64,000 nt of DNA from Conchocele bisecta (taxonomy: Eukaryota; Mollusca; Bivalvia; Lucinida; Thyasiridae): positions 79,753,817 through 79,817,816 of the forward strand of contig CM055278.1 of the NCBI GenBank assembly GCA_029237695.1, given 5' to 3'. Positions 44,401-57,796 of this stretch are shown one piece after another (the stretch's first letter is position 1; the number at the start of each line of letters is the position of its first letter). Both the position numbers and the translations under genes were made by a program. A model generated the notes under the pieces. The model was not told the origin of the DNA. It saw only the letters and a list, made by a program, of their open reading frames with translations, and ran no database searches.

Positions 44401-47400
44401 ACAAGTGAGTTGTGGGTCTCATACATGTAACTGGCCTAAACACAGGGGGATTGTCTCATACAAATGTAACTTGGGCTACATAAAGTGAGTGTGTGGCTCA
44501 TACATGTAACTAGCTAACATAGTGGGAGTTGTCTCATACATGTAATTAACAGACTAAACATAGTGGGAGTTGTCTCATACATGTAACTGACTAACATAGT
44601 GGGAGTTTGTCTCATACATGTAAAACTGCTAACACATGTGGGAGTTGTCTCATACATGTAACACTAACACAGTGGGAGTGTTTTTTTTTTCATACATGTA
44701 ACTGGCTAACATAGTGGGGAGTTGTCTCACATGTAACTGGGACTAATTGTGGGGATTGTCTCATACATGTAACTGACTAACATAGTGGGATTGTCTCACA
44801 TGTAACTGGCTAACATATGGGAGTTGTCTCATACATGTAACTGGCTAACTAGTGGGGGTGTCTCACATGTAACTGCTAAACATAGTGGGAGTTGTCTCAT
44901 ACATGTACTGAACTAACATCATGTGGAGTGGGTCTCATTACATGTAACTGACTAACATAGGTGGGAGTTGTCTCATACATGTAACTGGCTAACAGAGTTG
45001 TCTTCATACATAAAGCTAACATGAGTGGGAGTTGTCTCATACATACTGTAACTAACATAGTGGGAGTTGTCTATACAGTAACTGACTAACTGTGGGAGTT
45101 GTCTCATACATGGTAACTGACTAACATAGTGGGAGTTGTCTACATAACTGAACTAACTAGTGGAGTTGTCTCACATGTAACTGACTAACATAGAGTTGTC
45201 TCATCATTTAACTGGTACAAAGTGGGAGTTGTCATACTATAAACTGGCAACATAAGAGTTGTCATACATGTAACTGGCTAACAGTGGAATTGTCTCATAC
45301 ATGTAACTGACTAACATAGTGGGAGTTGTCTCATCAATGTAACAGTAACACGAAAGCTTGTGGGGAGTTGTCTCATTCATGTAACTAGACTAACAATAGT
45401 GGGGAGTTGTCTCATCATGCAATGTAACTGAACTAACATAGTGGGAGTGTCTCATTCATGATGGCTTAACGGAGGTGAGAGTGGGTCTCATACATGTACT
45501 GGCTAAACATAGGGTTGTCTATACATGTAATGGCTAACATAGTGGGGGTTGTCCATCATGTAACTGGCTAACACAGTGGGAGTTGTCTCATACATGTAAC
45601 TGGAACTACATAAGTGGGAGTTGTCTCATACATGTAACTGCTACAACAGTGGGAGTTGTCTCATACATGTAACTGGCTAACATAGTGGGAGTTGTCTCAT
45701 ACATGTAACTACAACATAGTGGGAGTTGTCTCTACATGTAATGACTAACATAGTGGGATTGTCTCATACATGTAACTGGCTAACATAGTTGAGTGGCTCA
45801 TACATGTAACTGCAACATAGTGGGGTTGTCTCATGCATGTAGCTTGCTCATAGCTGGGAGTTGTCTCATACAGTAACTGACTATGCGAACACATAGAGGT
45901 TGTCTCATAACATGGGTCACTGGCTCAACATAGTGGGAGTTGTCTCATACATGTCAACTGCTACACATGTGTGAGTGGTTCTCATACATGTCACTAGCTA
46001 GACACAGTGGGAGTTGTCACATACTGTAACTAGCTCACATAATGTGGGAGTCATGTAACTGGCTAACACAGTGGGAGTTGTCTCATACATGTAACTAGCT
46101 AACATAGTGGGAGTCATGTAACTGGCTAACATAGTGGGAATTGTCTCATACATGTAACTGGCTAACATAGTGGGAGTTGTCTCATACATGTAACTGACTA
46201 ACATAGTGGGAGTTGTCTCATACATGTAACTGGCTAACATAGTGGGAGTTGTCTCATACATGTAACTGGCTAACATAGTGGGAGTTAGTTCTCATCACAT
46301 GTAACATGACTAACATAGTGGGAGTTGTCTCATACATGTAACTGGCTAACAAAGTGGGAGTTGTCTCATACATATAACTGGCTAACATAGTGGGAGTTGT
46401 CTCATACATGTAACTGGCTAACATAGTGGAAGTTGTCTCATACATGTAACTGAACTAACATAGTGGGAGTTTGTCTCATCATGTAACTAAGTACACAGAG
46501 AGTTGTCTCATACATGTACTGTAACATGTGGGAGTGCTCTACATGTAAAAACTGACTAACATAGTGGGAGTTGTCTCATACATGTAACTGACTAACATAG
46601 TGGGAGTTGTCTCATACATGTAACTGACTAACATAGTGGGAGTTGTCTCATACATGTAACTGGTAACATGTGGAAGTTGTCTCATACATGTAATGGGACT
46701 AAACATAGTGGATTGTCATCAATGTAATGGGTTTAACTGGGCTAACATAAGTGTAGTTGTCTCATACATGTACTGCTACATATGGGTTGTCTCTGCTGTA
46801 ACTGCACATTAGTGGGAGTTGTCTCATACATGTACTGCTAACATAGTGGGAGTTGTCTCATACATGTCACTGGCTCACTGGAACTAGTGGGGGTTGTCTC
46901 ATACATGTCATGGAAACACATAGGAGTTGTCTCATCATGTCAACTGGGTACTAGTAGTGTCTCATACATGTCACTCTAACTGGCTAACACAGTAGGATTT
47001 GGTTCTCATACAGTAACTGGCTAACATAGTGGGGTTGTTCTCATTCATGTAAACTGGCTAACACAGTGGGAGTTGTCTCATACATGTAACTGGCTAACAC
47101 AGTGGGGATTGTCTCATACATGTAACTGGCTAACATAGTGGGAGTTGTCTCATACATGTAACTGGCTAACATAGTGGGAGTTGTCTCATACATGTAACTG
47201 GCTAACATAGTGGGAGTTGTCTCATACATGTAAGCTGGCTAACATAGTGGGAGTTGTCTACATACATGTAACTGGCTAACACAGTGTGAGTTGTCTCATA
47301 CATGTCACTGGCTAACACAGTGGGAGTTGTCTCATACATGTAACTAGCTAACATAGTGGGAGTCATGTAACTGGCTAACACAGTGGGAGTTGTCTCATAC

Positions 47401-50400
47401 ATGTAATTGGTTAACATAGTGGGAGTTGTCTCATTCATGTAACTGGCTAACGTAGTGGAAGTTGTCTCATACATGTAAATGGCTAACATAGTGGGAGTTG
47501 TCTCATACATGTCACTGGCTAACACAGTGGGAGTTGTCTCATACATGTAACTGGCTAACACAGTGGGAATTGTCTCATACATGTAATTGGCTAACATAGT
47601 GGGAGTTGTCTCATACATGTAACTGGCTAACGTAGTGGGAGTTGTCTCATACATGTAACTGGCTAACATAGTGGGAGTTGTCTCATACATGTCACTGGCT
47701 AACACAGTGGGAGTGTTCTCATACACTACTGCTGAACATAGTTGATAGTCTCATCATGTACTGGCTACATAGTGAGTGTCTCATACATGTCTAACTGGCT
47801 ACACAGTGGGTTAGTTCATGTAACTGCTATCATGAGTGAGTGTCTATACATACAATACTGCAAACATAGTGAGTGTCTCATACATGTACTGCTAACACAG
47901 TGGGAGTTGTCTCATACATAACTGTCTGCACATGTGGGAGGTGTCTCATACATGTAACTGGCTACGCAGTGGGAGTTGTCTCATACATGTAACTGGCTAA
48001 CAAGTGGGAGTGAAGTTGTCTATCATGTTATGGCTAACATAGTGGGAGTTGTCTCATCACATGTATCTGGCTAACATAGTGGGAGTTGTCTCATACATGT
48101 CAAACTGCTACACAGTGGGACGTGTCTCATACAGTGTAACTGGCTACACAGTGGGATGTCTATACATGGTAATTGGCTAACATAGTGGGTAGTTGTGTCA
48201 TACATGTAACTGGCTAACGTACTGGGAGTTGTCTCATACATGTAACTGGCTAACATAGTGGGAGTTGTCTCATACATGTCACTGGCTCACACAGTGGGAG
48301 TTGTCTCATACATGTCACTGGCTAACACAGTGGGAGTTTTCTCATACATGTAACTAGCTAACATAGTGGGAGTCATGTAACTGGCTAACATAGTGGGAGT
48401 TGTCTCATACATGTAACTAGCTAACACAGTGGGAGTTGTCCCTTACATGTAGCTGGCTAACACAGTGGAAGTCATGTAAATGGCTAACATAGTGGGAGTT
48501 GTCTCATACATATAACTGGCTAACACAGTGGGAGGTGTCTCATACATGTAACTGGCTAACATAGTGGGAGTAATGTAACTGGCTAACATAGTGGGAGTTG
48601 TCTCATACATGTAACTGGCTAACATAGTGGGAGTTGTCTCATACATGTAACTGGCTAACATAGTGGGAGTTGTCTCATTCATGTCTCTGGCTAACACAGT
48701 GGGAGTTGTCTCATACATGTAACTGGCTAACACAATGGGAGTTATCTCATACATGTAACTGGCTAATATAGTGGGAATCGTGTACCTGGCTAACATAGTG
48801 GGAGTTGTCTCATACATGTAACTGGCTAACACAGTGGGAGTTGTCTCATACATGTAACTGGTTAACATAGTGGGAGTTGTCTCATTCATGTAACTGGCTA
48901 ACATAGTGTGGGTTGTCTCATTCATGTAACTGGCTAACATAGTGGGAGTTGTCTCATACATGTAACTGGTTAACATATGGGTTCTCCATACATGTAACTG
49001 GTTAACATAGTGGGAGTTGTCTCATACATGCAACTGGTTAACATAGTGGGAGTTGTCTCATACATGTAACTGGCTAACACAGTGGGAGTTTTCTCATACA
49101 TGAACTGGCAACAAAGTGGGGTTGTCTCATACATACTGGCTAACACAGTGGGAGTTGTCTCATACATGAACTGGTTAACATAGTGGAGTTGTCTCATTAT
49201 GTAACTGGCATACATGTAACTGGCTAACATAGTGGGAGTTGTCTCATACATGTAACTGGCTAACACAGTGGGAATTGTCTCATACATGTAACTGGCTAAA
49301 ACAGTGGGAGGTGTCTCATACATGTAACTGGCTAACATAGTGGGTGTTGTCTCATACATGTCACTGGCTAACATAGTGGGAGTTGTCTCATTCATGTAAC
49401 TGGCTAACATAGTGTGGGTTGTCTCATTCATGTAACTGGCTAACATAGTGGGAGTTGTCTCATTCATGTAACTGGCTAACATAGTGGGAGTTGTCTCATA
49501 CATGTAACTGGCTAACATAGTGGGAGTCATGTGGCGGGCTAACATAGTGGGAGGTGTCTCGTACGTGTAACTGGCTAACACAGTGAGAGGTGTCTCATAC
49601 ATGTAACTGGCTAACACAGTGGGAATTGTCTCATACATGTAACTGGCTAAAACAGTGGGAGGTGTCTCATACATGTAACTGGCTAACATAGTGGGAGTTG
49701 TCTCATACATATAGCTGGCTAACACAGTGGGAGGTGTCTCATACATGTCAATGGCTAACACAGTGGGAGTCGTCTCATACAAGTAACTGGCTAACATAGT
49801 GGGTGTTGTCTCATACATGTCACTGACTAACACATTGGGAGTTGTCTCATACATGTCACTGGCTAACACAGTGGGAGTTGTCTCATACATGTCACTGGCT
49901 AACATAGTGGGAGTTGTCTCATAAATGTAACTGGCTAACATTGTGGGAGTTGTCTCATACATGTAACTGGCTAACATTGTGGGAGTTGTCTCATACATGT
50001 AACTGGCTAACACAGTGAGAGGTGTCTCATACATGTAACTGGCTAAAACAGTGGGAGGTGTCTCATACATGTAACTGGCTAACATAGTCGGAGGTGTCTC
50101 ATACATGTAACTGGCTAACACAATGGGATGTGTCTCATACATGTAAATGGCTAACACAGTGGGCGGTGTATCATACATGTAACTGGCTAACATAGTGGGA
50201 GTTGTCTCATACATGTAACTGGCTAACACAGTGGGAGTTGTCTCATACATATAACTGGCTAACAATAGTGGGTGGTTTGTCTCAGACATGTAACTGGCTA
50301 ACCACAAACACAGTGGGAGTTAGTTACTCATACATGGTAAACTGCTAAACGATAGTGGGAAGTTTGTCTCATAACATGTAACTGGCTAACATTAGTGGGA

Positions 50401-53302
50401 GTTATCTCCAAATACATATCACTGGCTAACATAGTGGGAGTTTATGTCTCATACAATGTAACTGGCTAACACAGGGGTGGAGTCAATGTAACTGGCTAAT
50501 CCATAGGGTGGGAGTTGTCCTCCAAATACATGTAACTGGCTAACAATAGTGGGTGAAGTTTATCTCATCCATATCACTGGCTAACAAATGGCTAACAAGG
50601 GAAGTTGTCTCATACATGTAACTAGGCCCTTAACACAGTGGGAGTCATGTAACTGGCTATCATTGGGTGGGAGTTTGTCTCCATACATGTAACTGGCCTA
50701 ACATAGTGGGTGGTGTCTCATACCAATGGTAACTGGCTAATCGCAGTGGGGAGATTGTCTCATACATGTAACTGGCTAATCACAGTGGGAGGGTGTCTCA
50801 TACATGTAAACTGGCTAACATAGTGGGAGTTGTCTTCATTCCATGTAACTGGCTAAACGTAGTGGAAGTTTGTCTCATACATGTCACTGGCTAACAACAG
50901 TGGGAGTTGATCTCATACAATGTCACTGGCTAACACACAAACAGTGGGAGGTGTCTCAATACATGTAACTGCTAACACAGATGGGGATGTTGTCCTCATA
51001 CATTGTAATTGGCTAAACATAGTGGGAGTTTTGTCTCATACATTTGTCACTGGCTAACGTATTGGGAGTTGGTCTCATACATGTAACTGGCTAACAATAG
51101 TGGGAGTTGTCTCATACATGTCCACTGGCTGAATAACACAGTGGGAGTTTTCTCATACAATGTAACCTAGCTAACCATTGGTGGGAGTCAGTTAACAATC
51201 TCAACGTAAGTGGGAGTTGTCTCATACAGGTTAAAATGGGCTAACATAGTGGGATTGTTGTCCATACATGTTAACTATCTAACACAGTGGGAGTTTTTGT
51301 CCCTTACAATTGTAACTGGCTAACACAGTGGAAGTCATTGAAAATGGCTAAATAGTAGGGGAAGTTGTCTCGATACAAATAATAACTGGCCTTTAAACAC
51401 AGTGGGTGGTGGTTCCCTCATACAATGTAATCTGGCTAAACATAGTGGAGTTCTCTCATACATTAAACTGGCTAACATCGTGGGAGTCCATGTAACTGGC
51501 TAACAATAGTGGGAGTTGTCTCATACATGGTAACTGGCTAACCTATAGTGGGCGAGTTTGTCTCAATGGCATGTAACTGGAGCTAACAATAGTGGGAGTT
51601 GTCCTCATATATGTAAACTGGCTAACATAGTGGGGAGTTGTCTCAAATACATTGTCCACTAGGCTAACACAGTGGGAGTTGTCTCAATACATTTAACTGG
51701 CTAACACAGTGGGAGTTGTCTCATACATGTAATCTGGCTAACAAATAATGGGAGTTGTCTCATTAATGTCACTACTGGCTAACACAGTGGGGAGTTGCCT
51801 CATACATGTTAACTGGCTGACACAGTTGGGAGTTTTATCTCATACCATGTAACGGGCTAACATAGTGGAGTTTGTCTTCATACATGTCACAAACTACTTA
51901 GGCTAACACAGTTGTGAGTTGTCATCAAATACATGTCACCTGGCTAACATCAGTGGGTGGATGTTTTCTCATATAATGTCACCTGGCTAACATTATTGGG
52001 AGGTTCTCTCATACCATGTAACTGGCTAACATAGTGGTAGTCCATGTAACTGGCTAACCATAGTGGGAGGTTGTCTCGTACAATTAACTGCTAATATAGT
52101 GGGAGGTGGGAGTTTCTCGTAACTTGTAACTGGCTAAACACAGTGGGAAGGTGTGTCTAATACATGTAACTGGCTAACAAACAATTGGGAGTTGTCTCTT
52201 ACATAATTTAGTCTAGGCTAAACAACAGGGGTGGAGGTTGTCTCATACATGTCCAAGTAGGCTAACAATAGTGGGAGTTGGTCCTCGTACGAATTGTAAC
52301 TGGTCTAACATCAGTGGGAGTTCTGTCTCATACATTGTAACTGGTTAACATAGTTGGGAGTTTGTCCTCATTCAATGTAACTGGCTAACATAGTGTGGTT
52401 GTCCTCATTCAATGTAACTTGGCTAACATAGTGGGTAGTTGTCTCATACATGTAACTGGCCTAAACATTGTTGGGGAGTTGTCCTCATACAATGTCCACT
52501 GGTGGCTAAACACCAGTGGGAGTTGTCTCATACATGTAACTGGCTAACACAGTGGGAGTTGTCTCATACATGTAACTGGCTAACATAGTGGGAGTTGTCT
52601 CATTAATGTCACTGGCTAACACAGTGGGTGAGTTTGTCCTCATACATGTAACTGGCTGACACAGTGGGAGTTATCTCATACATGCAACGGGCTAACATAG
52701 TGGGAGTTGTCTCATACATGTCACTGGCTAACACAGTGGGAGTTGTCTCATACATGTCACTGGCTAACACAGTGGGAGTTGTCTCATATATGTCACTGGC
52801 TAACATAGTGGGAGTTCTCTCATACATGTAACTGGCTAACATAGTGGGAGTCATGTAACTGGCTAACATAGTGGGAGTTGTCTCATACAATTAACTGGCT
52901 AATATAGTGGGAGGTGTCTCATACATGTAACTGGCTAACACAGTGGTAGGTGTCTCATACATGTAACTGGCTAACATATTGGGAGTTGTCTCATACATAT
53001 AGCTGGCTAACACAGTGGGAGGTGTCTCATATATGTCAATGGCTAACACAGTGGGAGTTGTCTCATACAAGTAACTGGCTAACATAGTGGGTGTTGTCTC
53101 ATACATGTAACTGGCTAACACAGTGGGAGGTGTCTCATACATGTAACTGTAACTGGCTAACACAGTGGGAGTCGTTTCATACATGTAACTGGCGAACACA
53201 GTGGGAGGTGTCTCTTGCATGTCACTGGCTAACATAGTGAGAGTTGTCTCATACATGTAACTGGCTAACACAGCGGGTTAACTGGCTAAAATAGTGGGAG
53301 TT
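41449..53302. repeat. 36-bp satellite array, about 330 copies
   Basis: The unit includes CATGTAACTGGCTAACATAG and GTGGGAGTTGTCTCATA. Frequent variants are CACAGTGGG, GTCACTGG, CTCATTCATG and GGAGGTGTCTC. A recurring short unit lacks 9 bp (GTGGGAGTCATGTAACTGG). About 46000-50280 and 52600-53302 are regular, while about 41705-45990 (mostly deletions) and 50300-52600 (mostly insertions) are irregular. There is no similarity to the 38-bp satellite. It is the largest feature of the window, 11.9 kb. Confidence 0.97.
48970..50307 (-). other. Stop-free frame through the 36-bp satellite
   Basis: Because 36 bp is exactly 12 codons, one minus-strand frame reads YETTPTMLASYM over and over for 445 residues. 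Similar shorter frames lie at 48443-48976, 47202-47726 and 46998-47229. There is no distinct N-terminus, signal peptide or flanking exon, and breaks fall wherever the array has indels. This is most likely a period artefact; a repeat protein cannot be ruled out without transcript data. Confidence 0.25.
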
Positions 53303-53409
53303 TCTATTTGCTGCATTTTCTGTTCATAATTCGAATCTGACCAAACCATGTGTCACGGTTCGACTGACTGGTCACGATATATACAACTAGAAAAGTCTAG
53401 AAATCAGAG

Positions 53410-53670
53410 GACGTACAGATATGAGACACGGCATGTGATTTTGTACCTAACAACATATGGGATTTTTCGTGAAATACATTTACAGAAACTGTGATATTTT
53501 CTATAAATGACGTCGAAAGATGACGACATTTTCATATCATTCCACATTTGCTATAAAAAGTTCGTGAACGTTAGACGTCATTTACGGAAATATCATGAAT
53601 TCTGTAAATAATTTTCATGGCATATATTCTTAGGTATAAAATCACATGGCGTATCTCAACTGTCTTCGCG
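53410..53670. mobile_element. Long imperfect foldback element
   Basis: Left GAGACACGGCATGTGATTTT, GTACCTAA ... ATTTACAGAA ... ATAAATGACGTC is mirrored by right GACGTCATTTACGG ... TTCTGTAAAT ... TTAGGTATAAAATCACATGG, CGTATCTC. The arms are about 110 bp with a loop of about 60 bp. Loop-side sequence resembles 1355-1430. Confidence 0.8.
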
Positions 53671-54180
53671 TTTTGATAACTGTGATACTGTCAGTGAAGC
53701 CAGCATGAATCATATTAACTCTGAGATATTGATTATTTTCATTCATACCTGAACTCACTTTCTAACAAATATAAAATTCAGATTCAGCGATAATTTATTT
53801 CTTTAAAAACGTGTAATTATCACTGCAAATAATTTGTTTTCATGTGACAGGGTATGAAAATAGCTCCAATTATTTTCTGAAAATAATTATCTGTAAATCT
53901 CCTTAATGCTTTAATTTAAAGTGCATCAGCCGCTCCATCGCACACACGGCGTCCATTGTAGTCACACAATTAGCATACCACATTGTTACATGACTGTCGT
54001 TGTTTGACCACGTTCACAGCCGTGTTCAAACGTACAGCGCATGCTGTTTGACCATGGCTGTAGACAATGCTCATTCCGGGGCAAAGCCAACACCTACGTA
54101 ATGTATGTGTCTCATGATGTTACTAGAACGCGATATTACGTCACCAGATCCGTTCACTACGGTCATACTGATTTTTTGTC
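53671..54180. other. Spacer
   Basis: No gene. ATTATTTTC/GAAAATAAT short inverted repeats near 53830-53890 are the only structure seen. Confidence 0.45.
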
Positions 54181-54790
54181 CCGCCTGCTTTAGCAGATGG
54201 ACATAGGCATAGCTTTTCCGTCGGCAACGGCGTGGGCGGCGGCGTCAACATTTCATGTTAAATGTTTGCGTTTAGCTCAGTTTCCAGAACACTGTAAGTC
54301 CTACGACCTCCATACTTGGTATACATCAACACTGTGGTGTAACCATCTCCATACATGCATTAGAAATAACATCCCGCATCATTCTACAGAAAGCCCATGG
54401 TGCCCGCTAACCCCAAATGTCAAGGTCACGGGCTTAGAAAATTCCGGGTTTGGAAAATTTAACGCTCGATTTAATTGATCACAACTTCTGTTTCCCTTGA
54501 TGGAATGCTTTAATACGTCTTAGGTGTAAACTATAGCAACATCCGGCATGATTCTACAGACAGTCCATGGTGCCAGCTAACCACAAGGTCAAGGTTACGG
54601 GCTTAGAAAATGCTCAGGTTTGAAAACTTAACGCTTGAGTTAATTTATTGTAACTTCTGTTTCCCTTGACGGAATGTTTTAATATTTAAATACATTTAAT
54701 ACATGCATTTGTAAGAAAATTCCGCATCATCTGCAGTAAGTTCATGGTGTCCGGTAACCCCAAGGTCAAGGTCACGGACTTAAAAAATGT
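54181..54790. repeat. Dispersed repeat with three 170-178-bp tandem units
   Basis: Starting points are about 54369, 54538 and 54716, each with CCGCATCAT-like sequence, CATGGTGCC(C/A)GCTAACC, AAGGTCAAGGTCACGG and CTTAGAAAAT. A 93-residue open frame at 54197-54478 (FPSATAWAAASTFHVKCLR) begins upstream, in sequence whose GGCGGCGGCGTCAACA motif looks repeat-like. It is not called a gene. Confidence 0.7.
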
Positions 54791-54894
54791 CTAGTATAGA
54801 AAATTAGCATCGGTGTCAGGAGATACATGTCGTTGGCAGCATTCTTGTTTGTGTTTAGCTGTGTTTGTTGGAATATAAGTGTGTTAGTTTCAGT

Positions 54895-55100
54895 TTATTA
54901 TCCCCTCGCGTAGCGCAAAGGGGATATAGGGATGCAAAAGTTGTCTGTTCGTCCGTCTGTCCATCACAAAAATTAACATTGGGGTTAATCTGCAATAACT
55001 TCTGTTTCCATTCGCCTCCGATAAGTTTTCTACGGCTACAATTTGACCCATTCAACAAATGTTTCCGAAGTGCATACCCAAACCTGTTGCATGTAGGTAA
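54895..55100. repeat. Retroposon-like repeat with hairpin leader
   Basis: ATTATCCCCTCGCGTAGCGC, AAAGGGGATA forms a short hairpin. It is followed by TTGTCTGTTCGTCCGTCTGT and AATAACTTCTGTTTCC. Same layout as 26701-27060 (hairpin, CCGT stretch, AACTTCTRTTTCC), so probably one superfamily. Confidence 0.65.
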
Positions 55101-55230
55101 AATTTTAGTAAACTGTATATGCTATGCCTTTAAAGAAATAATAGTTGATGTAGAACTAGTAAATTGCCAAACATAATAGAACAGGGAAATAATTTTCCCA
55201 TGGAAACCATCTTTTCTCTAGTTGTTGTTC

Positions 55231-56513
55231 TACATTCATCATTAACATGATAGGTACTACATTCATCATTGATGCGATAGGTAATACATTCCTCAGTAAC
55301 GCGATAGGTACTATATTCATCATTGACGCGATAGGTAATACATTCCTCAGTAACGCGATAGGTACTATATTCATCATTGACGCGATAGGTAATACATTCA
55401 TCAGTAACGCTATATATACAACATATTACCAATAGGAACATTCATTAACGATTAGGTACTCACCATTGACGATGGTAACATTCTCATTAACGATATTACT
55501 ACATTCATCATTAACGCAATAGGTACTACATTGAACATTAATTCATTAAATTACTGCGTAGGCATTCCAACTATGACTACATCATCATTACGCATAGGTA
55601 ATCATTCCATAACGCGATATGTACTATTCATCATTAACGCAATAGGTACTACATTGAACATTAACGAGGTACTACTTCATAATTAACGCGGTATTGTTCT
55701 AACATTCTTCATCAACGCGATTAGGTAATACATTTATCCATAACGCGATTAAGGTTTACTACATTTCATCATTTAACGCGATACGTAAATAATTCATCAG
55801 TAACGCGATATGTACTACATTCATCAAGTAACGCGAATATGGTAAGTTACATTCATCAGTTAATGGATATGTACCTAACATTCAATCTTTAACGCGATAG
55901 GTAATACATTCATCATTAACGCGATAGGTAATACATTCATCAGTAACGCGATATGTACTACATTCATCAGTAACGCGATATGTACTACATTCATCAGTAA
56001 TGCGATATGTACTACATTCATCAGTAACGTGATATGTAATACATTAACGCGATACGTAATACATTCATCAGTAACGCGATATGTACTACATTCATCAGTA
56101 ACGCGATATGTATTCTTAATCGATCGTATTCATTCATCAGTAATGCGATAGTACTACATTCTCAGTAAGTGTATGTAATACATTAACGCGATACGTAATA
56201 CATTCATCAGTAACGCGATATGTACTACATTCATCAGTAACGCGATATGTAATACATTAACGCGATACGTAATACATTCATCAGTAATGCGATAGGTACT
56301 ACATTAGGTATTACATTCATCATTAACGCGATAGGTACTACATTCATAATTAATGCGGTATGTACTACATTCATCATTAACGCGATAGGTACTACAGTCA
56401 TCATTAACGCGATACGTAATACATTCATCAGTAACGTGATATGTACTACATTCATCATTAACGCGATAGGTAATACATTCATCATTAACGCGATATGTAC
56501 TACATTCATCATT
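55231..56513. repeat. 27-bp minisatellite, about 47 copies
   Basis: The unit ACATTCATCATTAACGCGAT, AGGTACT varies as CATCAGTAACGCGATATG and GGTAATAC. About 55430-55880 is irregular and the rest clean. As 27 is 9 codons, minus frames stay open (MNVVPIALM repeats). It ends sharply at 56513, where module A begins. Confidence 0.95.
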
Positions 56514-56748
56514 ACACTCCCGCCTGCGATTCTCTTACCAAGAATTGCAATCCAGCGGTCCTTGAATGGCAATTCTTCCCCTCTGGAATTGCAGTCTAAT
56601 TGCGGTCCAATCGCGGTCCCGTTTTTGCGGTCATTCTTTCGCAATACCGTTTGTGCGGTAATTCTTTCGCGGTCCAGTTTGTGCGGTCATTCTTTCGCGA
56701 TACCGTTTGTGCGGTCATTCTTTCGCTATTTGCGGTAAAAACTTACCG
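56514..56748. repeat. Module A, copy 1 (contains 28-bp tandem units)
   Basis: It starts CACTCCCGCCTGCGATTCTC and includes AATTGCAATCCAGCGGTCC. It ends in about four 28-bp units with GTTTGTGCGGTCATTCTTTC, then CTATTTGCGGTAAAAAC. Other copies: 57797-58022 and 58773-59020. Open frames across it are repeat-derived. Confidence 0.9.
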
Positions 56749-57271
56749 TACAGTTTGTTTACATTATACAAACGTACTATACGAATATTATACAAACATA
56801 CGATATCCGTTTGTATATACGATATATCCGTACGGATATGGTATGCATATAAAGTGGGTCATCGTGAGGTAAAATATACCGATGCACCGGTTCATTTCGC
56901 ATGTAAACATCCGGTTTTCATTTCGATCATCTGCCACAATTTTAAGTTTTTCAAAACGAATACATTTTCAGTTTTACGATACAGAAACAATATTTAAAAC
57001 TGAGGATTGTGAAGTACTGTATCACAGTACATATACATGTGTGTTCAATATACAGTAATTCATCAGTAATTCATCACTGTACTCCGCACCACCGCCGGGG
57101 ACACAAAACAATGATCCCCCACGCACACCAGCCATCTACATTTGGCGTCCTAAAAGTTCCGGTCAATATCCCACAGTGGGAACAATGTGTATCACCACCA
57201 CCACCAGTTTTTGTCTATGACTACACTACACCCCCCCCCCCTCCCGACCACCACTTCTGTCTGTAACGCAG
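56749..57271. repeat. Modules B and C, copy 1
   Basis: B (to about 56860) is part of the CAGTAGCGC-type element (ATTATACAAACGTACTATAC). C continues through GATGCACCGGTTCATTTCGC, CACCACCGCCGGGGACACAA and AAAAGTTCCGGTCAATATCC to a C-run and GTAACGCAGGATGACG, where the 38-bp array begins. 59188-59691 is the second copy, very similar. Confidence 0.9.
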
Positions 57272-57796
57272 GATGACGTGGCCGACTGATCAAGTGCTAA
57301 ACTAGTCCTGGTGCGATGACCGACTGATCAAATGCTATCCTAGTATTGGTGCGATGGCCGACTGATCAAGTTCAAAACAAGTCGTGGTGCGATGGCCGAC
57401 TGATCAAGTTCTAAACTAGTCATGGTGCGATGGCCGACTGATCGAGTGCTATACTAGTCCAGGTGCGATGGCCGACTGAGCAAGGGCTAAACTAGTCTTG
57501 GTGCGATGGCCGACTGATCAAGTTCTAAACTAGTCGTGGTGCGATGGCCGACTGATCAGGGGCTAAAGTAGTCTTGGTGCGATGGCCGACTGATCAAGTT
57601 CTAAACTAGTCGTGGTGCGATGGCCGACTGATCAAGTTCTAAACTAGTCCTGTTGCGATGGCCGACTGAGCAAGGGCAAAACTAGTCTTGGTGCGATGGC
57701 CGACTGATCAAGTTCTAAACTAGTCCTGGTGCGATGGCCGACTAATCAAGGGCTAAACTAGTCTTGGTGCGATGGCCGACTGATCAAGTTCTAAAC
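57272..57796. repeat. 38-bp minisatellite (GATGGCCGACTGATCAAG), short array
   Basis: About 14 units containing GATGGCCGACTGATCAAG and TCTAAACTAGTCCTGG. It starts with the same odd first unit (GATGACGTGGCCGAC) as the long array at 59692. It is a different sequence from the 38-bp satellite at 18388. Confidence 0.97.

Noticed and set aside
54197..54478. 93-residue frame (FPSATAWAAASTFHVKCLR)
   Set aside because: It sits in a dispersed repeat next to tandem 170-bp units; no gene structure is visible.
55130..56644. Repeat protein (MNVVPIALM type) in the 27-bp array
   Set aside because: The open frame is explained by the 27-bp period and is broken wherever the array has indels.
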